Assembly: GCA_029204045.2 (NCBI GenBank)
Contig: CM055073.1
Coordinates: 31,736,576 to 31,800,575 of the forward strand
Reading direction: 5' to 3'
Length of the DNA stretch: 64,000 nt
DNA from: Tillandsia leiboldiana
Lineage: Eukaryota > Streptophyta > Magnoliopsida > Poales > Bromeliaceae
Under the pieces are notes generated by a model. It had not been told where the DNA came from and ran no database searches. It saw only the letters and a list, made by a program, of their open reading frames with translations. The position numbers and the translations under genes were made by a program. How positions within the stretch are numbered: position 1 is the first letter of the stretch; every line of letters starts with the position of its first letter. Positions 21,501-32,606 of the stretch are shown here, one piece after another.

Positions 21501-22483
21501 GATTTTGATTGTTTGCCTTTATGTTGATGACTTGATTTATACTGGAAACAAGTACAGATTTGATCAATGATTTTAAGAAAAATATGATGATTGAATTTGA
21601 GATGACTGATCTTGGCCCCATGAGTTATTTTTTGGGTTTAGAGGTAAAACAAGAAGATAATGGAAATTTTATCTGTCAGAAAAAATATCTTGATGATTTA
21701 CTTGAGAAGTTTAATATGAAAAATTGCAATCCTGTGCAAAATCCAATGGGTACGAATATGAAGCTATCATTGGATGATGGAGAAGAAAAAATTGATTCGA
21801 GTTTGTACAGAAGTCTGATTGGGAGTTTACTCTATATTGGTAACAGTAGACTGGATATTATATATGCGACATCTTTGTTATCGAGATTTATGCAAAGTCC
21901 AAATAAAATTTATTGGGGAGCGGCGAAAAGGATATTGAGATACTTGAAAGGAACAAGAGACCACGGACTGTGGTATACTAACGCTAACGATTTTTATTTT
22001 TTTGGTTGTTCTGATAGTGATTGGGCAGGTTCGGTAGATGATCGACGAAGCACGAGCGGGTTCGTCTTCAATTTTGGTGCAGGAGCAATATGTTGGTCTT
22101 CCAAAAAACAGCAGTCGACGGCTCTATCATCTTCTGAAGCCGAATACATAGCGGTTACGACTGCTACATGTCAAGCAATCTGGATGCGGCGAATCTTAAC
22201 AGATTTGAAGTACGAGCAAAAAGATCCAACTGTAATTTATTGCGATAATCAATCGACTATCGCAATGGCGAAAAATCCAGTTCATCACAGCCGAACCAAA
22301 CACATCGAACTGCGACATCATTTTATTCGTGAACAGATCGCTAACGGTCAAGTCGAGTTGATACACTGCTCTACCGAAGAACAGATGGCCGATATTTTTA
22401 CAAAGCCGCTACCATTGGAAAAATTCATATTTTGCCGAGAGAAGATCGGTGTGAAGAACATTAGCATTATGGGGGAGTGTTAG
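18508..22483 (+). pseudogene. Copia gag-pol polyprotein, interrupted
   Basis: Domain order is gag (18508 onward), an Arg-Gly repeat tract, a CCHC knuckle CYYCKKFGHIERFC, protease (WYVDSGCSSHM), GAG-pre-integrase (LWHYRYGHLS), integrase (FVDDYSRMTW, RTDRGGEF, TPQQNGVAERKNR), reverse transcriptase (FDVKSAFLNG, YVDDL near 21521) and RNase H (SDSDWAGS, SSSEAEYIA), ending TKPLP and TAG at 22481. That order is Ty1/copia. Breaks: TAA at 20038-20040 just before the integrase core, TAA at 21346-21348 within RT, and a frameshift near 21551 just after YVDDLIYTG. One integrase zinc-binding Cys reads Tyr (CESYVLGK). The copy cannot make a full polyprotein. The final stop overlaps the first bases of the 3' LTR. 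Confidence 0.92.
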
Positions 22484-22849
22484 AGATAATGCTAATTAGT
22501 TAGAATTAGATTATCTAAGATATTTGGTTGTTTAAATTTTGATAAAGATAAATCTAATTAGTTAGGATATCTAATTGGAATAGGATTGTGTACTAATTTA
22601 TAAATAGATAGGTCGGGCTATTATGATCGTTAATGAAGCCGGAGTCGCCTTAATTAATTAGTGAGGCCAAAGAAAGACGTGTAGGCATGAAGTTATTTTT
22701 TCAATAAAGGCAAGTTTAGTTTGCTTCCACCAAAACGTACTAGATTCTTTATTATTTGTCTCTCTCTCTTCTCTTTTCCATTCTTTGTGGAGATTCCTAT
22801 ATACCATAACAAGTATATAGAAAATATTTGGAGGCCCATCACCGTAACA
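22478..22849 (+). repeat. 3' LTR of the nested copia element
   Basis: 372 bp, the same TGTTAG...TAACA ends as the 5' LTR and about 99 percent identical outside two small indels. Confidence 0.93.
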
Positions 22850-22854
22850 CCAAT

Positions 22855-23891
22855 GCCTTGTACGTTGGAAGTCGGTATGTAGGAGCTCGAATGTGGGGGG
22901 TCTTGGAGTCTTGGTTTTGGAGCTGATGAACTCGACCCTTCTAGCCAAATGGTTGTGGAAATTTTTAGCAGACAGAAGCCAACTGTGGGGCCCCCTCATC
23001 AAAGGAATCTACTACACTAGGAGGAAACCCCTGAGAGAAGGCTCATCCTTTAGACCCATCTCACAGTGGTGGCGCAATGTTCTCTCTACTAGAGACATCT
23101 TCAAATGCGGGACATCGTACTGCTTAAGCGATGGGTTTAAGGCCTGTTTCTAGAATGATATCTGGTCCTGTCAGACCTCCCTTCGTACTCTCTACCCCTA
23201 TATCCACGACAGGGTACGGAGTAAGAATTATAGGGTGAAGGACTGCTGGGGGGGGAAATAGTTGGAGATGGGGCAAGATTCTGGGAGACTTTACACCTAG
23301 TTCCCAGGCAGAGGCGACCTTGGTAGCGGAGCTCAAAAGTTTGATCACTGAGAGACCCCTGTCCCTCTTAGAAATGATGAGGTGAGATGGAGATGGGCCC
23401 AATCAGGAGCGTTTTCGGTCAAATCCCTATACGACTTTTTCCAAGATGGTGGAGTCAAATACTGGGGTTTTAGGGAAATGTGGTCAGTTAGAGCCCCCCT
23501 CAAAGTGAAGATCTTTATTTGGTTAGTTCTTAAAAGAAAGGTCCTCACCAAGGATATTATGCTCAAAAGAGGTTGCTCTGGGGACGCGAGCTATGTTTTT
23601 TGCTTGGACGTTACTGAATCTGTCGACCACCTCTTTGTAGAGTGTCTGTTTACTAGAAATATCCTATCGGGGCTACTTCTGAACAAATCAGCTCTATCCG
23701 CCAGCTGCTCTGCTGTGGGACTTTGGAATACGAGCTGTGCGAAGGGTGGGGCTCTCGGCAGGAAGGAATTAGTGTCGATTGCCTCTGCTTGGTGGGGGAT
23801 TTGGTTGGAGAGAAACAAGAGAATTTTCGACCTCTGCAAAAAGTCGGCGGGGCGCCTGGCGTCGGAGATTCGGTCTTGTAGGGATTTTTAG
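22855..23891 (+). pseudogene. LINE ORF2 C-terminal part, downstream of the copia insertion
   Basis: Continues the interrupted LINE with NVGGLGVLVLELMNSTLLAKW, then LWGPLIKGIYYTRRKP, SQWWRNVLSTRDIF, and after breaks WRWAQSGAFSVKSLYDFFQ, the FIWLVLKRKVLTKD segment and VFCLDVTESVDHLFVEC (zf-RVT domain), ending WWGIWLERNKRIFD. There is an in-frame TAG at 23151-23153 and a frameshift around the G-run near 23250, so the copy is dead independently of the copia insertion. The aligned region in the LINE at 9864-10764 is unbroken. Confidence 0.85.
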
Positions 23892-24013
23892 GGTGCCCTG
23901 TTGGTTTTCTTTTTTTTTTCTTCTTGAGGCCCCGTTGTCTCGTTTTGTTACCTAATTCATCTCTTCTATGAATGAAGCGGTAGCATGCTATATTTCTCTC
24001 AAAAAAAAAATGA

Positions 24014-26396
24014 TTAAACAGAATAATTAAATCTATCAAATATAAATAAATAATATAATTAAAATCACATTTCAACTGTTAATACGGTGTACGCATGATG
24101 CCTACTATCTTTTTTTTTAAAAAAAAAGAAAAATTTAGAAAAAGAAAGAGTACGAAATTTCGAGTTCTTCCTCCAACCTGATCTAGAGTTCAATCTTTTA
24201 ATACAACTATCAATTCCAATCTACGACCATAACGTGTATCAAATGCGTATCAAATGAGATTAACTACAAGTGAGATGAAAAATCACTCCCCTTTTTTGTT
24301 CATGGTTCTTTTTTTCCTTCGTTTTTTCTTCATAAACTATTTATTTAATTGATCGATGATATAAATTATCGATCGTTGATAAAATAACTAAACCTTCAAT
24401 CTCCGAATTTTTGACACATACAAGCGCCCTTTCATTTAGAAAAAATGTTACTCCCTTGATTATTCCTGAAACATGCACTTACTCTTAGATTTAATTTTTT
24501 AAAAAATGCATCATTATGGCAACAAAAATCAACATCTAAGGACTAAGAAAAAGATTGGCCACTTTATTGGATTACAACAAGCGATCGACCTTTAGCGAAA
24601 TTCAATGAACCACTACCCCCAGTAGCATCATTTTTGTAAAACTAAATGATCGGAATCATATGGAGCTTTGTACTATAATCCAAAATTCCTCATGCATGTA
24701 ACACTCCTCTTGGAAATGCATCTTAATTAATATCTCAGCCCCTAAGCACTCAAATATTTGATTAGGAAGAAATTTTTGAATATAAAATATATAAATACTA
24801 TTCTTTAACTGCTACTTAAGTTTTTAAAATACAATGATTGTTTCATATAATTTTATATGGTATCAGAACAGAAAGTTCCATAGGGTTTAACCCTTTCATC
24901 AAAAAAAAAAAAAAAAAAAAGAACAAGAGGTTCCGAGTTCAAGTCTCGCGAGACTTCTTTTCTTGCGTAATTAATTTTCTCCTCGTTAATTAAGCCAATG
25001 TCTTAAGTTTATTAAAAAGTCTCGAGTCTATATATGAGAGAAACACCGTTAAGTCTCGAGTCCAGATGTGAGTAAAATACCGTTAATTATGTAAACATTG
25101 TTTTTTAATAGTTTAAATTTTTAGAGTATAATGAAAGTGCTATTGGTGACGAAAAAAAACAACAATTTTTTATGAAATTTGAAGATATTCTTGGCCTTTA
25201 ATAACAAGGTACTAAATTAGTAAACTAAGGGTTAGTGGTAGCTTTTGCTTATTTGTTGGCAATAAGCTAGGGAATGGTTTTCAAAATATCATAACAAGGC
25301 GGCGACCAATGGAGCAACGCCATGTGTGTTGCACTTTCAAAAATGCTATGCATAAAGGTTAGTGGCTCTATATATCTCAAATTGAAGAGTGGCATGCATG
25401 ATATGTATGTCTTGCACTTAATTTCTATTGAGTCACATTTATCTAAAAGAGTTATGAGTTTGACTCACCACTTTCAAGTCGATTCCTCGCAATTAAATTG
25501 ATCAGCGCAAATTCGAGGTGACCGAAACCACAAACGATCGAGTTCATAAACATAGATCGGGTCAATTTCATCGTAGAAATTTAGACGATGATCGCGAATT
25601 CATCACCATTTTGAATATATAACTTGATAAGGCCTAAAGTGATCAACCTCTCCTAGGGGAGCTGAACAACAAACAAATATGTGCAAGAGATGGAATTTCG
25701 AAAAAGAAAGTTCTATGAACAAGAAAGAGATGCTTTCAATTTCGAAGCCACTTTTCGTCTTGGCGATAAATGATACCTGTTCGGCCACGACAAGTAAATC
25801 CCTACAAACACAAAGAGAGAGAGACTAAATAAGATTAGATAACCAATGTGCCCGAAAAAGCGGTTCCGAATAAGATATCTTTTGATTTTGAAAATAAAAA
25901 GTAACAGGTAAAGCATCAATCTATGTAGCCACTAAAAGCGATTTCGAGGCCATTAGAAAAAAGGCGCAATTTTGGTTAAGGACTAAGGATCAGATCCCAA
26001 GTTGCAAGAGCTAGTGAGATGTCGAGAGGCCGATCGAGTTCCTGGAGACTAGACATAGACATTTTGGCCACTGAGCTAGCTACAGGTTGGTTCCCCATCC
26101 TTAGCTTATAAGGACTCCTCTCTCTCTTTGCGGGTTCTCCCAAGTGGATTCTACCACCGATAATGACATACGTGGCGCGTAGTGATTGGCCAGCCAATTG
26201 TTCTTAATTAATTGTCTCTTCATTGAGCTAACTAACAAACTGCTATATCAAGCTCACTCCCCCCCCCCCCCCCCCACCAGGCACCAGGCACGGCAGTCAT
26301 TGCCCTTTTTTCGGTGCAACAACCGCGAAGCTAGTCTAAACTAGTGGAGGGTTGTGTGTAAAAGTGAAAAAGGAAGCAGAAGCAAAAGACGAGTAA
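24014..26396. other. Intergenic DNA upstream of the MADS-box gene
   Basis: AT-rich, no gene seen apart from the TRIM relative at about 24774-25137. A poly-C run lies at about 26263-26275. The last few hundred bases must hold the MADS-gene promoter and leader, but I could not mark a convincing TATA box. Confidence 0.5.
24774..25137 (+). mobile_element. Degenerate TRIM relative
   Basis: The left part resembles the LTR of the TRIM at 7563 (TTGAATATAAAATATATAAA...TTTCATATAATTTTATA), followed at 24858 by TGGTATCAGAACAG, a primer-binding site with one change. The tail has CCAGATGTGAG and then a decayed LTR (ACATTGTTTTTTAATAG). It contains an A-tract insertion near 24901-24920. Confidence 0.6.
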
Positions 26397-28916
26397 ATGG
26401 CTCGAGGTAAGGTCCAGATGAGGAGGATCGAGAACCCCGTGCACCGTCAGGTCACCTTCTGCAAGCGCCGCGGAGGGCTGCTCAAGAAGGCCAATGAGTT
26501 ATCCGTTCTGTGCGACGCGGAGATCGGTGTCATCATATTCTCCGCCAACGGAAAGCTCCACGAGCTCGCCACTAACGGGTTTGTGACTATCATATATTAC
26601 GAACTGCATGTTTATTATTGTCGGCATAAGTAATTAAATGGCGAAGGTCATAAAAGATTATTATGATTTTCTAGCTGATTTATACGGTTTTTGCTGCTTT
26701 CCTTCGAGAATTACAAGAAACATGCACAACTTGATAGAGCGGTACAAGCGAATCGGTGCCGAAGGTCAAGCCGAGAGTAGCGAAGTGAACCAATCACAGG
26801 TTCGTGCAATAGTTGTTTCATTATTATTATAAAACTTTACAAATGCTTGTGTAAGAATATAATAAGATCACATAATTATTAAGCACCCAACTTATAACTA
26901 AGAGCTTATAAACTAAGAAACAGTGTATTATTTTGATCGATCAGAATCGATTTCTCAAATGATCTCTTTGTCTGAGCCGTGAACAAATTAAATCGATGAT
27001 CAGAAAAAGCAAAGCGAGATATGCTTATTGTGGGTGATACCTCCCTGTATATGATTCCTAGAGAGAATAAATAGTGTACAACGATTCCTAGGCGAAATCT
27101 GTGTTGCTTAAGAAACCAGCTAACACCCACTTAAGCCACATCTGTGTTACTTTAAAAGGATATATATATCTCATATGTTACTTTTTGACTCTGCGCATTA
27201 TAAACAGCTCACAAATTAAGATATCGATCGGTTTCTATGACTCCTCAGATACAATTGGTTTATTTCTATGAACAAAATTAGCATATTTTTGCATTAGTCA
27301 TTATGGTACCTTAATTTGCAATATGCCAAATCATATTATAAGATACATTTTATGATGAACACTGAAGAATAGAACATCTGATCTAGTTTTATCAACAGCA
27401 TATATACTTACATACGTACGTACGTACGTACATTTTTGTCGCATCAGGTTGCTGAACAAGAGGTTTTCATGCTAAAGCAAGAGATTGACCTGCTTCAGAA
27501 AGGTTTGAGGTAAGTAATACGAAACCTCTCGCGTTATGCTCATGAATTCGTACGATAGATTGTATGAGATTGTACAAATTTAAGCTATTACTCTTCTGAA
27601 AGTTAAGTATGCCTTTCGAAAATTGCGACAGTTCAGGTAGCTAGTGTCTTTTATGTTCTTAGCAAGAATTTAATGTTCCTGCTACAAAGGAGACGATGAC
27701 AATACAAATTCATTTTCCGGCGTACAACGCAAGTTCATCTGTAATTTCTGAGTTTCCAGATTGAGTATTTCACTACTGGGACAAAAATTTGGCACAGTAG
27801 TTTATCGAAAGCAAGCTAAGTTCATAGGAGCCATTAATTGAGAGAACATCAAGAACATTAGAAAACTAGTAGTGCTAAAAACATCCTGTGAGTGACGACA
27901 ACTTCGAAAACATTAAACGAAAAGTTATGAACACATTTTCTAAAGAAAACATTATGAGCTGAAACATGAAAAAAGAAATCTCCAAGAAGGAAAGTAAGGA
28001 AATCTTCGACAACAGCGTTGTTCATTGTACAAATTTACGATACACTGTAATTGTTGAATATAAATATAAAAAATACCGTTCTCTGACAACTTTAAGTTTC
28101 CGGAAAAAAATGGTTATTTCATATATATAGTTTAACATAGTATCAGAGCACGATGAAGCAGGTATATATACGGAGATGGAACGGCGACGCACATGACATT
28201 CGACGAATTGCAAGCCTTGGAACGGAACCTCGAAGTTTGGATATATAATATCCGCTCTACGAAGGCGAGGATCGTAATTTTTTCTTCTTCTTTCATTTCT
28301 TTGCGCTATCTCAACGGTTGCGCATCTAACTCCATACTCTTTCACCAAAACAGATACAGATCATGGCACAAGAGATTCAAATGCTCAGGAACAAGGTTGG
28401 CAGTTAGCACCAATCTATTACATTTCATCCGCTGTCGAAACTGAAAACTATAAACATCGCGAGGCTCGGCTTTTCTGAAACACCATATATACTGTTATTG
28501 TTTTTCCGAATTCAGCAGTTTCTGATGCTTCTTTGATTACACAGGAAGGCATGCTGAAGACCGCGAATCAAATCCTCCAAACAAAGGTACTTCTCTAGAA
28601 CATAAATAAAAATTGGCTTTAAAGCACATTCAAACACAAATATGTTACATAAACAGGAGATTAATAACTACAAATTCGAGCAAAAAGCATATGCAGTCAC
28701 ATTAGATATTAGCAATGCAAAACTTTTCTTTTGTAAACTACTGTTAACTAATCATAATCTTTGTTCCAGTGTTCTGATATGCTATATATGTACATTATTG
28801 TTATTTTTTTAACTGCGCAGATAATCGAGCAGAACGGGCTTTTCGACGTAAGCATGATGATAGCAGATGCTCCATATCCACTAACCATATCCAACAACCA
28901 ACCCAAAATTCAATAG
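26397..28916 (+). CDS. AGL12: AGL12-type MIKC MADS-box transcription factor, seven exons
   Basis: Exons 26397-26578, 26718-26799, 27448-27509, 28162-28264, 28354-28395, 28545-28586 and 28821-28916 join to 202 residues. Residues 1-60 are a MADS domain (MARGKVQMRRIENPVHRQVT... ANGKLHELA), followed by an I region and a K box (EVFMLKQEIDLLQKGL, FDELQALERNLEVWI, AQEIQMLRNKEG) and a short C-terminus. The VHRQVTFCKRR and LCDAEIGVIIFS wording and the YPLT near the C-terminus point to the AGL12/XAANTAL1 clade (rice OsMADS26 type): nuclear DNA-binding factors at CArG boxes, linked in other plants to root development and stress. Two 42-nt K-box exons match the canonical MIKC layout. The donor after exon 4 appears to be GC; using a GT nine bases later would add three residues. 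The name is by family resemblance. Confidence 0.9.
27413..27430. repeat. (TACG)n microsatellite in MADS intron 2
   Basis: ACGTACGT-type tetranucleotide repeat about 18 bp upstream of the acceptor of exon 3. Confidence 0.9.
28052..28149 (+). mobile_element. TRIM-family LTR plus primer-binding site at a MADS intron 3' end
   Basis: 28052-28137 reads TGTTGAATATAAATATAA...AGTTTAACA, an 86-bp TG...CA LTR related to the TRIM at 7563. It is followed directly by TAGTATCAGAGC (28138-28149), the primer-binding site with one change. The acceptor of MADS exon 4 lies only 12 bp further on. No second LTR is present. Confidence 0.75.
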
Positions 28917-29262
28917 GGTCCTCCCCTTTGTTATCTTGTTTTATAAGTAGTCTGAAAACTAAATTAGTTGTTGTAGACTAAAACTATTGTAGTGTTTTTG
29001 TTTAGAGCATGTCCTAGGAGTAGAGTGTGTGCATTATATATATTTTTCCCTGATATTCTAACAGTATCTAAATAATATTGCACTACTGCAGAATTGCTAT
29101 AGTTTTTTTTCTCTTTTTTTTTTTTTTTTCAAGTTCTTAAGAACTTGTTTTGCATTTCCTGTGGTGATTTATCAGACTTTGCTATTACTCTTCACAAATC
29201 TCACATATGCAAATTAGAAATATACAATCAATTCACTCAAAATGTATATATACAGCGCCCAC
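28917..29262. other. 3' region of the MADS gene, no further gene
   Basis: Probably 3' untranslated region and terminator of the MADS gene, then a T-rich stretch near 29103-29130. Nothing else is recognised. Confidence 0.45.
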
Positions 29263-29846
29263 GGATATGGACGAAAATACGTGGAGGTCTACCGTACGTG
29301 GCCGTGCCCCTCCCAATATTTTTAAAATTATATATCAGTACATTATTAAGTTATTAAATAAAATAAAATAGTGTAAATTTTAGGGGCCAAAATAATATTT
29401 TTTTTAAAAAATAATATTATTTTGTGGGACACAAAATGTAAATTTAATTGACTCAAACGTATCATAATACTTGATTTGCTAATTATACTAGATATTGATA
29501 CTTAATTTTTTGAAATAATTTTTTTTTGTAAATATCTAGAATATTATTATTTTAATGGTAAAGGCAACTATGCTCTATTTTTTTTTAAAAAAAAATATAT
29601 TAAAAACTTGAAAGCTAATGAAAAAAAATTACTTATATATAATTTTTTTATTAATAATTTTTAAAAATTAATATATTTTGCATAATATATTTTTGGCCCC
29701 CGAAAGCTAAAATTTTGGCTTCGTCTCTGTCCACGAATCTCGATTATGATGTCCACGAATCTCGATTGTGATTCGGTCCAATCAGTCTCACGCCATCAGT
29801 ATAAATTCACAGCATGCGAGAATCGAATCGGTGACCTCCGTACAAA
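29263..29846. mobile_element. Relative of the hAT MITE, bracketed by a 12-bp direct repeat
   Basis: The part to about 29730 is colinear with the hAT MITE at 37371-37895: ACGTGGAGGTCTACC at the left, CAAACGTATCATAATACTTG in the middle, TTTTGGCTTCGTC at the right. The termini are decayed. After it, TCCACGAATCTCGATT occurs twice in tandem. The direct repeat TACAGCGCCCAC sits at 29251-29262 and 29847-29858. Confidence 0.55.
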
Positions 29847-29905
29847 TACAGCGCCCACATGTCTTTGACCTAGCCAACAGAGCAGGATGCTGACCTCTTT
29901 AAGCC
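29800..29905 (-). repeat. Possible tRNA-derived SINE remnant
   Basis: On the minus strand, GCTCTGTTGGCTAGG followed by ACCGATTCGATTCTCG loosely recalls the A and B boxes of RNA polymerase III promoters. A fragment like its flank (GGATGCTGA...TTTAAGCCA) recurs at about 31569-31591. Evidence is weak. The stretch 29906-30560 is AT-rich and shows no gene. Confidence 0.3.
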
Positions 29906-30560
29906 AACATAATAATTTTTTTGCAAAAATTTATATTTTATACTGTGTGTGATATAGTGAAACCAAATATAGAATCAAGAGTAAGTGACATTATCACCAT
30001 GACTAGCAGTCTAGTGGGATTTGAACTCGCGAGTCAAAATCTACTATTTTGATATTATTTGAAATAATTGATTTCTCTAAAAGCTAAAGCTACCGACGAT
30101 GATTTAACTTAACTTATTTGACTAGGACATATCCCTCAACCTCTCATTTCTTTTCTATTTAGTTATTCTATTTAGTTAAAGTGAGAATTTTGTTAAATTT
30201 AATAGTCGAAAAATATTGTATATTTTATATTTAGAATGACTAGTTTTTTACTAATTTATCAAGCCACTTGAATGGAAAAATATTATTAAAAATTAAAATA
30301 TTCTTATTAATGTACTACTAATAATTCTCATCAAGTACAGAAATTATAATATCTTCTAACACATAATAATCTGTAATAATTTAATAAAAAATATCAAAAT
30401 ATATAACAAGTTGTGAACCAAACGGGCTCTTAAAGAAAACCTATAGTTTCATATGCTAAACTTAAGACTCAAATTTTTATTATTAACATGCCATTAATTA
30501 AATAAAAGAAAAATAAAAACATAACTATATAAATATATTTTAATTTTTTTTTAATAAGTT

Positions 30561-30634
30561 GGTCCCGTAGCTCAGTCGGTTAGAGCGCTGGTCTTATGAG
30601 CCGGAGGTCGCGAGTTCGAGCCTCGCCGGGACCA
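30561..30634 (+). tRNA. tRNA-Ile(UAU)-like, no intron
   Basis: A complete cloverleaf of 74 nt: acceptor stem GGTCCCG/CGGGACC (7 perfect pairs), D arm GCTC-AGTCGGTTA-GAGC, anticodon arm CTGGT-CTTATGA-GCCGG (two G-T pairs), variable AGGTC, T arm GCGAG-TTCGAGC-CTCGC, discriminator A. The loop places TAT at the anticodon, reading AUA (Ile). The A box (TAGCTCAGTCGG) and B box (GAGTTCGAGCC) are intact. No CCA is encoded, as expected for a nuclear gene. It lies alone in AT-rich DNA, and I see no strong T-run terminator immediately after it. The isotype rests on the anticodon only. Confidence 0.9.
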
Positions 30635-31631
30635 AATTTAATTTAAAGTAAATTCAAATATTATTACTTTATTTTCTAAAGATTTGTCAATAAATTTTAT
30701 GTTTTGAATATTTAAAATTTATTTAAAATAATATGTTAGCTCCACTATTTACCTAATTTCATTATTTGTCCATAAATTAACTTCTATCTTATAATCTTTT
30801 TCTTCTTTTTTTTTTTTCTTCTTTTTTTTCTGAAAATGATATAGTAGCTTAAAATTAATAAATTATTCAATTTATTACAAAAAATTCCAATAAATCTCTA
30901 ATTATATGGTCTAAATCCATAAATTAACTTCTTTTATCATAATCCAAATAATTTATTTTTGAAAATAATATGGTAGCTTTTCACATAATCCACTTAATAA
31001 TTTCTTAACAAATTATAGTGGTTTAAATAGTAAATAATTTAGTTTGAATTGTGTTACTCCATTTAGAAATTATAGTAAATTTCCAACTTATAATTTTTAA
31101 AAATTTTGTATTCATTTAAAAAGTCTATTTGCTTCACAATTTATCTAAACTTTTGTCCATATATATAAATTAACTTATTTTGTCACAATCCATTTGAATT
31201 TTTATAGAAAATAATATAGTGGCTTAAAATAATAAATAATTTAATTTAAAATTTCCTTACTCCATTTAAAAATTCTAAAAATTCTCTACCCTATATATAT
31301 TTTATACATTTAATATTAGTTAAAATAATATATTTTGATTTGCAATTTGTCTAAACATTTGCTTGTTCATAAATCAATTTCCATTCTAGTAAGTCTTAGC
31401 CCATTTAAAATTTTGTTAAAAAGTATATAGTGTTGAATTAGTGTTTGAACTATTAAAAATATGTAACTAATTCACTTATAATATATAGTCTCGATTATGA
31501 CTTGATTAAATAAGATTTTTCATCATTTTGAACGTAGTTTGACCTAAACTGATCTCTCGTTATAGGGTAGGATGCTGATTCTTTAAGCCACAGCTTAAAA
31601 ATAATAAATAATTATTTTCTTTCACCACATG
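30635..31631. other. AT-rich intergenic DNA
   Basis: No gene or clear element is visible. Similar phrases recur with spacing of a few hundred bases (AAATAATTTA, TTTGTCCATA with AAATTAACTT), which may be a decayed tandem structure. Confidence 0.4.
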
Positions 31632-32447
31632 TAGGGGTGTAATGTGGGCCGTGCCGGGCCAGCACGGCCCATATTTTCCTGGTTGGAATGGGCCAGGGCC
31701 AGCCTGGCCGGGCCCAGATTCAAATTCGGATCGTGCCAGGCCGAATCTCTTAAGCATCGGCCTAGCACGACCCTTTGGCCCGGAAGGCACGGGCCGTGCC
31801 GAGGCGGGCGTACTTCGGGCCGCCTTCTTAATTTTTTTATTTTAATTTTTTTAAAAAAATATAAAATTTAAGAATATAAATAATAAATCATTTCTATTTA
31901 ATTTTATATTTCGATAAAAAAATAAAATTTATAAAATTAATTATAAAATAATAAATTTTTAAATTTTAAAAAATTATTTATAAATTTATATTAAAAAAGT
32001 AAATTTGAAAAAAAGTTTTGACCTAATGGATCATAAAAATTTGATCCATTTGACCAAAATCACATCTCCCAAGGTGCCATAAAGACCTTGGGAGGAGGGA
32101 TCATGGAGAGAAGAGCCAAGAAAAGCACTTCTCCCTAAGAGAGAGCTCTTCTTCCCAAGAGTTGACCCCAAGACCTATAAGGCAAGTTGCCTTGTGGGTA
32201 CGGGCCAGCATGGTTCGGCTGGCACCGCTCACATGGTCGTGCCGTGCGGGGCCGCGGGCCTGCACCTTAGCCCGGCATGGCCCAGGCCCGTCACGGGCCG
32301 GACAGACGAGTCTTGAAGTAATGGCCCAGCACGACTTGAAAATTTGGATCGAACCGGCCGGACACAAAGCTACAGTAACTACGGCCCGACCTGAAGTCGT
32401 GCCGGGCCGAGCGGGCCACGGGCCGCCCGACCCGTTTTACACCCCTA
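31632..32447. mobile_element. hAT-type non-autonomous element with GC-rich arms
   Basis: Terminal inverted repeats TAGGGGTGTAA/TTACACCCCTA are flanked by 8-bp direct repeats ACCACATG (31624-31631) and ACCATATG (32448-32455), seven of eight identical, the duplication size of hAT elements. About 200 bp at each end is GC-rich and built from GGGCC/CCGTGCC words that can pair between the arms; the middle (31830-32030) is A/T. Long ORFs here arise from the GC-rich repeats and are not genes. Confidence 0.82.
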
Positions 32448-32606
32448 ACCATATGGCAATGTTTTGTACTGATGTGACTAATATAATTTTGTATGTAATT
32501 TTCATCGGTGTCAATTGTTAAAGTTCTTAAAAGTTAATGGTTAGGAACTAACATAAAAAATTGCTAAAGATTAGGGACCAATATTACAATTGTTCTTAAA
32601 TAAATG

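Larger units (their letters stand above)
18097..22849 (+). mobile_element. Ty1/copia LTR retrotransposon nested in the LINE
   Basis: Complete structure: 5' LTR 18097-18467, primer-binding site TGGTATCAGAGCC at 18470, gag-pol region 18508-22483, purine tract GGGGGAG at 22471-22477, and 3' LTR 22478-22849. A perfect 5-bp target duplication CCAAT lies at 18092-18096 and 22850-22854. The LTRs differ by about four substitutions and two small indels, so insertion was fairly recent. Gag-pol is interrupted, so the copy is defective. Confidence 0.93.
17744..24013 (+). mobile_element. LINE insertion split by a copia element
   Basis: LINE sequence occupies 17744-18096 and 22855-24013 and continues in frame across the copia element. 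The outer borders carry a 12-bp direct repeat TAAACAGAATAA (17732-17743 and 24014-24025), and the right end is an A-tract after GAATGAAGCGGTAGCATGCT. The tail motif matches that of the LINE at 9667-10764, so both belong to one family. The element is 5'-truncated within the reverse transcriptase region. Confidence 0.88.

Noticed and set aside
26638..26832. Short ORF starting within MADS intron 1 and running over exon 2
   Set aside because: Only its second half (from 26718) is MADS coding sequence; the first half is intron before an AG acceptor.
30561..30634. Reading the tRNA on the minus strand, where a CTCATAA loop would give anticodon CAT
   Set aside because: A and B box promoter elements and the D- and T-loop invariants are present only on the + strand.
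31560..32521. GC-rich ORFs on both strands
   Set aside because: They lie within the GC-rich inverted arms of a hAT-type element and mirror each other.
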